Origin: Conidiobolus incongruus B7586
Taxonomy: Eukaryota; Entomophthoromycota; Entomophthoromycetes; Entomophthorales; Conidiobolaceae
Length of the DNA: 13,123 nucleotides
Reading direction: 5' to 3'
Assembly: GCA_000697335.1 (NCBI GenBank)
Contig: JNEM01012353.1
Location: 1 to 13,123 of the forward strand
Of the stretch, positions 1-7,936 are shown one piece after another (position 1 is the first letter of the stretch; the number at the start of each line of letters is the position of its first letter). The notes beneath the pieces were generated by a model. That model made no database searches. It was not told the DNA's origin and saw nothing but the letters and a program-made list of their open reading frames with translations. A program made the translations under genes and the position numbers.

Positions 1-252
1 CTCAATTCTTACTATTTTTTACTTTTACATTATTTCTAAAATTGAGACTATATTCTATTAATATTGTAGGATATTAACACTACCTAATATAAATTTTAAT
101 ATATCAATAACTCATCTTAATTTGAAGTTTAATTAAACTTTGTTTATACTTGCACACTACAGCTATATTATATTACCATATTTTATATATATTATTTTTA
201 TATTAAATCTTCCTCTACACTATATTAGTTTAACTACCACTATATTTATATA
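1..252 (+). repeat. 5' LTR, truncated by the window edge
   Basis: Bases 1-252 align without gaps to 5316-5567, with about 27 differences by my hand count, all C/T or G/A. Homology stops sharply at 252/5567, which marks the 3' border of the LTR. The upstream part of this LTR and the target-site duplication lie outside the window. The primer-binding site should begin within a few bases after 252, but it is too eroded for the priming tRNA to be named. Confidence 0.9.
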
Positions 253-480
253 GTAACAGCAATAAAACTATTGAAAACCTATTAGAAATTAATAACTATT
301 TATATTAAACCTAATTATTACTATTTTAAATTTTATCTATAATTTATTTTATTTAAATTTAACACTATATACTATAATACCATCAAAAAAGAAGATACCC
401 TTATATTATTTTAATAATGATAACAACTTAATTACTAAATAAATCCAAGACTTTAATTTTTAAAAGCTTACTACCCTCTA
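253..480 (+). other. Retroelement leader between 5' LTR and gag
   Basis: About 230 bases of very AT-rich DNA between the LTR border and the first Gag-like sequence. It should hold the primer-binding site and packaging leader, but nothing specific can be recognised after the mutational erosion. Confidence 0.5.
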
Positions 481-1340
481 AAAAACTTATATTAGACAAC
501 TTTTGATTGAAAAAAACATGTCTCAAAGAGTTTAAATCCAACAAACCAGTTATTTTACTATAGTTAATATATTAAAACACCTCTTTAGTATTTTTAAAGA
601 TAAATTAACTACTTATGATAGTTTTAAAAACCTCTACAAGCTTAAAAACTACCTTAAAAATATAAAGAATTACCTTGATTTAATCCTAGATAAAAATTTA
701 AAAAATATCTTTAAATTAGCTACTTCTTTTTTAGAAAAATCTATTTATATTTGGTGGTTAACTTATTATAAGCTTAATCTTAAAGAATCTTCAAGAGGAT
801 AGTTTATTATAAAAATACAAACTTTTAAATAATTGGAAAAAGCTTTTAAAAAGAGATATTACCTAAAAGATTAAATTTGATTAATAAGAGAAAAACTTTT
901 TTAGCTTAAATAAAAAACTACTACAAAATAATTAATTGAGAAATTTAATGAGATATACTTAAACATATTAAATATCACTAAAGAAGAATAAATCTATAAA
1001 CTATTATAATACCTTAACTTTTAAATAAAGCTCTAGTTAGTTAGTAGGGAATACTTTAATAATATGTTTTTTTTTGATATTTGTAATACAACAATTATAA
1101 TTGATAATATCTTTTACTCTATAACTAAATCTTCCTACCCTAAAAATTAATCTTTTAAACTTTACTTTAACCCACTTAAGTTTCAAATAATAAATGTTTC
1201 TACTTTAAAACTTTATAAGAAAACTTTTAGTAAAGAAGTTAAAGCCTACTTAAAAACAAACAAAGGTTATTATTACTATCAAAAAACTTAAGTTAACTAT
1301 AGAGTTAACAAATACCCTTTAAAGAAGCAACATCTGTTTA
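480..1340 (+). mobile_element. Gag remnant with zinc-knuckle relic (fossil)
   Basis: This is the position of Gag, the structural protein of the retrotransposon particle. The translated fragments are charged and helix-like, as expected of a Gag core, and a relic of a single CCHC-type zinc knuckle lies near 1260-1320, typical of a nucleocapsid end. The region is broken many times. The capsid assignment rests on order and on the knuckle; the zinc knuckle itself is moderately convincing. Confidence 0.6.
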
Positions 1341-1599
1341 ATTCTTAATAATCTTAACTTACCAACCATAAATTAAACTTGAATAATATTAATATAACCT
1401 TAGAATCACTTTTTTCACAATTAGTTAGCAGATTCTAATCTAATCTACAAAAGTTCTAATAGACTACTAATTTTATAAATTAAATTATTTATACTAGAGA
1501 AATCCAACTGATTAAACTATTAGAAACTAGAAATATTCTAGTAACTAATTTACTTTGTGATTCTTTACCTTTAACTATCACCTTATTGTTTGTGTTAAT

Positions 1600-1900
1600 T
1601 AATTCTTTTATAAACATACTTATTAGTGTTTTAATTGATTTTAGTTGTTCTAATTATATTATCTCTTTTTTTATTGTTATAAAGTTATTTTTACCTACCT
1701 AAAAAAGTAACTTGATAATTAAATATACTAACAATTTAATAGAATAAACATCTGGTATTATATTTAAATACCTATTATTACCCCCTAATTACTCCCAATA
1801 TATTAAATTTTTAGTTGGCAACATTGGTTATAATTTTATACTAGGTTAAAATTAGTTTGAATATCACAGTTTTATATTTATGAATATTACCCCAAAAGGC
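1600..1900 (+). mobile_element. Aspartic protease remnant (fossil)
   Basis: A retropepsin-like segment lies between Gag and reverse transcriptase: a hydrophobic strand followed by an Asp-containing turn near 1635-1660, matching the active-site neighbourhood of gypsy proteases. In the living family this enzyme cleaves the Gag-Pol polyprotein. It is broken here, and the borders are approximate. Confidence 0.55.
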
Positions 1901-2289
1901 TACAAATTTATTTTTTTTATATTCTAAAAAAAATTAGTAGAATTAATCTCAAAAAACTTATATTACCCTACTATAAAACTATTAAATACTATATTTAACA
2001 TTAACTTTATAATTGTAGCAAATAATTTTATTATTATAAACAAAAACTAATATAAAAAACTAATTAAAAACCTTAATAATTTATAAGGATATATATTTAT
2101 TTATTACTTATCTATTAATACTTTATCTGTTAATTTTAATGAAGTTATACTTAATAACCACTTCTTATATAATATAATAAGTTAATTTGCTAATGTTTTT
2201 GAATCTATAGATAAATTACCTTTTAAATATAATATTAAGCATAAAATTAAATTACTCTTTAGTATACAACTATACTTAAAGTTTATTTA

Positions 2290-2900
2290 CCATTTATCTC
2301 TTAAATAATATTAAACTTTAAAAGAAGAAATCCAAAAACTACTTAAAAATAGGTATATTAGACTTTCTTCCTTACTATAAAAATCTTTAATCTTCTTTGT
2401 AAAAAAAGCTGATGGTGGTTAAAGACTATATATTAATAATTGTGTTTTAAACTCTAAAATTATCAAGGATAAAACTTTATTATTAAACTTATATGATGTT
2501 AAGGATAAACTACTTAAATCAACTATATTTACTAAATTAGATGTTAAAAATAGATATTACAACATTAAAGTTAAAGAAAATTTTATCCTTTTAACTACTT
2601 TTAATACTCTTTTAAGTTACTATAAATTTATTGTTATAAACTTTAGATTGTGTAATACCCTTGTAACTTTTACTTAATTTATCAATTCCCTTTTTAATCT
2701 TGTTTTTAATAACTTTATTATCACCTACCTTGATAATATCCTAATCTATTCAAAAACTAAAGAAGAACATATTTAACATGTTAATTAAATTTTACAAATT
2801 ATTCAAGAATATAAATTACCTTTAAAATTATCAAAATACATCTTTAGTACCTCTTTTGTTTTTTTTATAGTATATTGTTTCCTCTTAAAGAATTAATATT
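2290..2900 (+). mobile_element. Reverse transcriptase remnant (fossil)
   Basis: This is the best-preserved part of the element. The typical gypsy entry segment (Lys-Lys-x-Asp-Gly-Gly type, near 2400-2420), the following template-contact strands, and the catalytic aspartate loop near 2725-2745 are all recognisable in order. In the family this domain copies the element RNA into DNA inside the particle. It has many breaks. The spacing of the surviving blocks fits Ty3/gypsy chromoviruses. Confidence 0.85.
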
Positions 2901-3099
2901 GATCTAACTAAACTTAATGATGTTAAAGCTTTTACTATACTTATAAACAAAGATTAACTTATGTTTATACTTAAATTATTAAATTACTTTAAAGATTTCA
3001 TTGATTCTTTTATTAAACTTATTACTTCTCTTATTAATCTCTTGAAGAAAAACTCTTTTTTTAAATAAACCCTACTATATACTTTTTGTATAAATGTTT

Positions 3100-3570
3100 T
3101 AATTTTCTATATTACTAATACTTTTGCTTTATCTATTTTTAATCTAAAACTACCTACTATTATTTTTACTAACTTTAGTTTTTTTATAATTAATAAATAA
3201 TTAACCTAGTTTGAATTTAATTTATATTTTACCTTATAACTATAGGATAAAATAATAAATAAGGGAGAATAAGTTGAGTTTAACTTTACAAATATTACTT
3301 TAAAACTAATAACATTCTGGTTAAGTAAAATAAAACCAGCTGAATTAAAATATTTAGTCTATAAATAAAAACTCTTTGCTTTAGTAAAAATAATTAAAAA
3401 TCACTTACATTTCCTATCCTACAACTTTTTCTTAACATTTATAGATTATAAATCACTTATCTACTTAAATACTTAAAAGTATTTATTAAGAAAATAAATT
3501 AAATAGATTAAAACTATCTAAACTTACCTTTTCTTTATTTAATATCTCTTAGGTTAATAAAATTATGTTA
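3100..3570 (+). mobile_element. RNase H remnant (fossil)
   Basis: This segment directly follows reverse transcriptase. The conserved block around 3360-3430, where gypsy elements have the Glu-Leu-containing helix and a following aromatic-rich strand, is recognisable. RNase H removes the RNA strand of the RNA-DNA hybrid during replication. It is broken like the rest. Confidence 0.65.
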
Positions 3571-3839
3571 TAGATACTTTATTAAGAAATTTTATATACT
3601 TACCCTTTTATTCTAATTGTAATAATCTAGCAAATATTAACTTAATGATTATTAATGAAAGAAATAAAAAATTTATTAAATTACTTTAAAAAATACTACT
3701 AAATAATAATTTCTTTATTTTAGTTAAAGAAGAACTCTTTAAACTATTAGAAAACTAATTAAAATATGTTAAAAGATTTAAAATTATTAATAACTTACTA
3801 TATTATAATAATTGTCTATATATTCTTAACATTCTTAAG

Positions 3840-4900
3840 ATTTAACAAATAATATTTAATGAATGTTATAATTTATTTGTTAGAGGATATTAAAACTAGT
3901 TAAAAACTACTGAGAGAATTAAAATAAAATATTACTAGCTTTCCCTAGTTAAATTAGTTTAAAAATACACTAATACTTGTGATATATGCTAAAGAATTAA
4001 ATATAATACTCAACTAAAATATAATAAACTTATTTTCTTATAAGTCTCTAATAAAACTTAACAACAAATCTAATTTAATTTCATAGAAATCTTTAAATCA
4101 ATAAATAATTATAATAACTTATTAATTGTAATTGATTTATTTTCCAAATATGTTTATTTTATTCTTTGTTTCAAAACTTCTACAGCTAAAAATATTGTAC
4201 AATTGTTATTCTCTAATATCTTTACCTATTATAAAATTCTATAAACTATTATATTTAATAGAAACATATAATTTAACTTTTAATTTTAGAAGTCACTATC
4301 TTTTTCCTTTAAAATTAACCTAGTTATGTCTACTACTAATCATCACTAAACTAATAAACTTGTTGAAAAAACTATTAAAACCTTAAAGTAAATGATTAGA
4401 GCTTATATTAACATTAATTAGTTAAATTAAGATGCTTATATCTATTAACTCTAATATTTATTCAACACCTCTATTAATAAATAAACAGGTTTTCACCTTT
4501 ATTTTATCAATTATAACAAATATCCTAATTTAATAATTACTCTAAAACTTCAAATTAATTTACTTTTAAACATTGTTAAATTTTAATCTAATATCAAACA
4601 TATTAATTCCCTTGTTAAATTTAACTTAGAAGAAAATTAAAGGATTATAGAATAACAATACTTAAAGTTATCTAGAAACCCTTTTAAATATAAAACTAAT
4701 ATGTTTGTATACTTAGAACAATCTACCTTTAAACTTACCCTACTTAAATCTAGCTTAAATCTCAAATACTTATTATTATATTATAGTCCCTATAAAATTT
4801 AATCTATTGATTTAAATTTTAAAAATATTACCTTAGAATTACCTTTAACTTTGAGGATCAACCTTACCTTTCACATATCTAAAATTAAACCATACTTTGA
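3840..4900 (+). mobile_element. Integrase remnant (fossil)
   Basis: Three parts can be followed: an HHCC zinc-binding segment near 3850-4000, the catalytic DDE core from about 4070 to 4420, including the strand bearing its first aspartate near 4125-4140, and a C-terminal tail running to about 4900. In the family, integrase inserts the DNA copy into the genome. Its position downstream of RNase H is what separates Ty3/gypsy from Ty1/copia. The region is interrupted many times. Confidence 0.8.
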
Positions 4901-4969
4901 AAATTTTAACACTTTTTCTAATTGATTAAAAACTTTAAAACTAGATTTAATTATTAATTAAAATAGAGA

Positions 4970-5130
4970 AGAAAAATACTATATTAATTATATAATTAAA
5001 TCTAAATCTATTAGGAATAAGCTTTATTTTTATGTAAAATAAATGGGTTATTTTATTAAAGAAGTTATATAAGAACCTTTAGAAAATATTAAGAATACCT
5101 CAGCTTATTATACCTATTTGTAAAAATTTA
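4970..5130 (+). mobile_element. Chromodomain remnant at the Pol C terminus (fossil)
   Basis: The segment after integrase reads as a chromodomain: an initial beta strand, a basic turn, the aromatic-rich central strand near 5020-5055, and the Glu-Pro-Leu-Glu-Asn type C-terminal helix start near 5075-5095. In chromoviruses this domain binds methylated histone H3 and steers integration towards heterochromatin. It identifies the subgroup of the element. The domain is no longer functional. Confidence 0.8.
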
Positions 5131-5167
5131 AAGAGTGTGTCTCTTTTAAAAAACTTACTAAAAGAGT

Positions 5168-5567
5168 ATTAAGAGATTAATTCTTTAAATTCTTATATAT
5201 ACTTTCATATAATTTAATTAACTATAAATTATATGATTAATTTATACTTATATAGTTAAATTAACTGTATAAATAGCATTAAATTATTTAATAAACTAGG
5301 TTTTTCTTTTTTCTTCTTAATTCTTACTATTTTTTACTTTTACATTATTTCTAAAATTGAAACTATATTCTATTAATATTATAGGATATTAGCACTACCT
5401 AATATAAATCTTAATATATTAGTGACTCATCCTAGTTTAAAGCTTAATTAAACTTTATTTACACTTGCACACTATAGCTATATTATATTATTATATTCTA
5501 CACACACTACTTTTATATTAAATCTTCTTCTATACTATATTAGTTTAACTACCACTACACTTATATA
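5168..5567 (+). repeat. 3' LTR (5316-5567 proven by alignment; start inferred)
   Basis: The segment 5316-5567 matches the 5' LTR remnant at 1-252. The LTR very probably starts earlier, because a good TATA box lies at 5268-5276, upstream of the matched part, where a U3 promoter belongs, and because the chromodomain frame tails off at about 5130-5170. A short purine-rich stretch just before 5168 could be the polypurine tract, giving an LTR of about 400 bp. That start is an inference, since the matching part of the 5' LTR is off-window. The five bases after 5567 (TAATT) would be the target duplication, which cannot be verified here. Confidence 0.75.
5268..5276 (+). promoter_or_regulatory. Relic TATA box of the LTR promoter
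   Basis: TATAAATAG lies about 48 bases before the point where the alignable LTR segment begins. In LTR elements the U3 region carries the promoter, so a TATA box here supports placing the LTR start upstream of 5268. An imperfect inverted repeat (about 5214-5226 against 5251-5263) sits just before it. In such AT-rich DNA a TATA-like string can arise by chance. Confidence 0.4.
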
Positions 5568-6720
5568 TAATTTAAATAATAGGAAATTTTTTTGATTAAA
5601 AAAAATAAACATTTTAATATATATAGACTAAAAATAAATAATTAATATAAAATTAATAAATTCTTTTATTTTTAATAATTATTTACTATACTTTTAATAA
5701 AGGTTTAATATCTAAAAAATAATTCTTTTTATTAAAAAATGAAATTTGATATTTTACAAACTAATTAAATTTTTTTATAAAAATTTTCTTTCTTATAAGC
5801 TAGTTTTTTAATTACCTAAAATAATTATAATTATATAAGTTATAATCTATAGAATATACTATATATGGTAGTTTTTTCCAGTTATTTTTAATTAGATAAT
5901 TTTTTATAACTTTAAATTTATATATTTTACATTTATTATGGAAAATAATAAATCTTCTCAAATTATATTAAAATTACTAATTTAAAATAGTTTTATATAA
6001 AAAAATATAAAGTTTACTAATAATTAAATTTCCTTTAAAAATTAAATAAAAATAGTATATATTATTTTAATCAATTATAATAATTAATATTTACTTATTA
6101 ATAAAATATTTATATAAAAAATTTGTAAAAAAGGTTGATTTAGTTTAATTTAACACTTTAATTTATATTTTTATAAAAAATTATACAAAAAAACCTAAGA
6201 TTCATTAATTGTAATAATTCACTATAAAAGCCTTGGTTTCTAGTTATATTTTAGTAAGTTTTGTTTAATAATAATTATTCTAGCTTTTTTAAGCTTTAGT
6301 TAAATTATAAGATAACCTTTTTATATTTTTATTAATTAATTTTAATATAAACTATAATATATAAAAAATACTTATATAACTAATATTAAAATATTTTGAT
6401 AATTCTCTTACTAAAATAAAAAGATACTTTTCAATATATCTTTTTATTTTATTAATAATTAAAAAAGTAAAATTGAAATTAATTTTTTAGATTTTAAAAG
6501 GTTTTAGGTATTTTTTTTTAGCTTTAAAATAATTTACCTAGCAATAAATTATTAATTTAGATAATGCTTTATTACTAAAAGCTGCTTGTAAATTTTAAAT
6601 GATTTTAAAGGGTTTATGGTTAAGTTTTACTAATACTAAAATAAAAAACTTTTAATAGTTATTATTTAGTTTAAATATAATTAAATTAAACAACTAATTT
6701 TAAAAAATTTCCCATTACTT
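5568..6720. other. Second CpG-free, mutation-eroded repeat block
   Basis: The extreme AT bias and lack of CpG continue past the 3' LTR to about 6720, and the first CpG seen by eye is at 6892. This DNA therefore seems to have suffered the same repeat-targeted mutation as the retroelement, which implies that it too was once a repeat. It shares no visible sequence with the LTR element. The one recognisable content is a possible DNA-transposon relic on the - strand, listed separately. Confidence 0.6.
5640..6330 (-). pseudogene. Possible decayed Tc1/mariner-type transposase
   Basis: Read on the - strand, three blocks resemble the DDE core of fungal Tc1/mariner transposases. At 6192-6209 the frame gives Ile-Asn-Glu-Ser-stop-Val, close to the family's Asp-Glu-Ser-Trp-Val once G-to-A change is allowed. 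Around 5932-5940 lies a Phe-His-Asn block where the second catalytic Asp (Asp-Asn) would be. At 5830-5856 the frame reads YSIDYNLYN, resembling the family's YSPDxNPIE. The second and third blocks are in the same frame with about 35 residues between the catalytic positions, as expected of DD34-37E enzymes. The first block is in another frame, about 88 residues away, so at least one frameshift is needed. There are several stops. No terminal inverted repeats were found. It could also be another class of repeat, because low-complexity AT-rich DNA gives chance resemblances. Confidence 0.33.
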
Positions 6721-7631
6721 TAATTGTATGGTAATAGTTTGGATATAATAACATCATAACTTTGATTTGATCAGTATATAATAAGTTTAATGAGTGGTCA
6801 AAAAACTTTTAATTTCAATTTTATAATGAAAATGGTTTTGACAAGAGAGTATATTATATCATATTTTTGTTGATAATCTTTGAAATTTGAACGAATATAA
6901 TATTATTAATTTAATCAAGGTAAATTATATATTTAAAACTAATTGAATTAATATTTTATTTAGTAAAATTAGTAAAAATTTGTGTACATTTCCAATTGTG
7001 GCTTTAAAAAGGATAAATATATTATTTGTTCCAAAAATTGAATGGTTTTGATCACTTTATAATCTGTACCTTACAATTATATCCACCTGTCACGACTATT
7101 TTTCAATAGTATAAGAATATTGTATAAAATTATAGTCATGTCATAAATAATTCTTAAACGTCAATTAGAAAAATAATTGAAATGTACCATTAACCAAATT
7201 TATAATATATTTTTTTTCAAAATGATAAAAGAATTGATATTAAATTAATATAAAATATTGTAACTAATTTTTAATTTTAAAATTAAAAACAATTTAAGAA
7301 TATGAAAAAAAAATCTAGGTAAAATCATAACTTTCATCCAATTTTAATTTATAAATAATTGGATTTATCGCAGCCTAATAACTAGTATTAATGACCTTAA
7401 TCATTGTGATGATATCTAGAATTTAAAGGCATCCCTAACATCATTTGAATCAAAGGGACAAATTCATTAAAGGGTATTAAGAAAGTGCGATTCCTCCGAA
7501 TGATGTAGGTGTAACACTAATATGATTTGATAAAAAATCCACACTATTGTGGTACAAATTAATGAAATAATAAATCATAATAAAAACATAAAAACTTTTA
7601 AGTAATTTTAAATATTCAATAATCTTAAATA

Positions 7632-7637
7632 TTTATT
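7632..7637 (-). terminator. Candidate poly(A) signal AATAAA
   Basis: The - strand reads AATAAA here, about 300 bases beyond the stop codon of the 550-residue gene. It is the first exact canonical hexamer I noticed downstream. Fungal poly(A) signals are loose and the DNA is AT-rich, so this is only a candidate for the transcript end. Confidence 0.25.
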
Positions 7638-7846
7638 TCTTTTTGGTTGATATTATTAAATTAAATTTTTAGTATGAGTTGGGAATTGAGAAGGTTTAAA
7701 TTACATAAATACAATAATGAGTGGGAGATTTGAAATCTGGACACGATCCTAAATGAATTATGTGCATGGGATGAAGTTTCCCAAAAAAGTGAATTTTTTG
7801 TATAACGTGGTAGTAGTAGCTGGGTGGAGTGTGATAGTGAAAGATT

Positions 7847-7870
7847 GATGATGATGATGATGATGATGAT
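7847..7870. repeat. GAT trinucleotide microsatellite, 8 units
   Basis: Eight perfect GAT units (ATC on the gene strand) lie about 67-90 bases past the stop codon, probably inside the 3' untranslated region. Such tracts are prone to length change and could serve as a strain marker. They are not in the coding frame. Confidence 0.9.
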
Positions 7871-7936
7871 TGATAATATGATGATTAATATTAATTACAA
7901 GGTTTGGATGGATTTTTACAATTTTCACTGGTGAGC

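Larger units (their letters stand above)
1..5567 (+). mobile_element. Fossil Ty3/gypsy chromovirus (LTR retrotransposon), broken
   Basis: Direct repeats at both ends (1-252 and 5316-5567) flank about 5 kb in which remnants of Gag, protease, reverse transcriptase, RNase H, integrase and a C-terminal chromodomain lie in that order on the + strand. Integrase after RNase H defines Ty3/gypsy rather than Ty1/copia, and the chromodomain places it among chromoviruses, the common fungal type. The left end is cut by the window edge, so the full element is somewhat longer. It is extremely AT-rich, I find no CpG in it by eye, and it carries many dozens of breaks, so it cannot encode working proteins. The LTR copies differ by about 10-11%, entirely by transitions, which fits RIP. 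LTR divergence is therefore not a usable clock; the lack of transversions and indels between the copies suggests insertion was not very ancient. Confidence 0.93.
6721..7936. other. Downstream intergenic region, no gene seen
   Basis: From about 6720 the composition changes: CpG reappears, G is more frequent, and no open frame of note exists on either strand. The part nearest the gene (about 7600-7936) should contain its 3' untranslated region. A more balanced segment at about 7370-7560 has no tRNA, 5S or other RNA that I recognise. Confidence 0.5.

Noticed and set aside
4132-4323. A 63-residue open frame on the + strand
   Set aside because: It begins at a TTG, lies inside the integrase remnant out of step with it, and is a low-complexity Phe/Leu/Tyr-rich product of AT-rich DNA. 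It is chance, not a gene.
7370-7560. Possible tRNA or small RNA in a more balanced intergenic patch
   Set aside because: No B-box, no seven-base acceptor pairing and no anticodon arm could be found.
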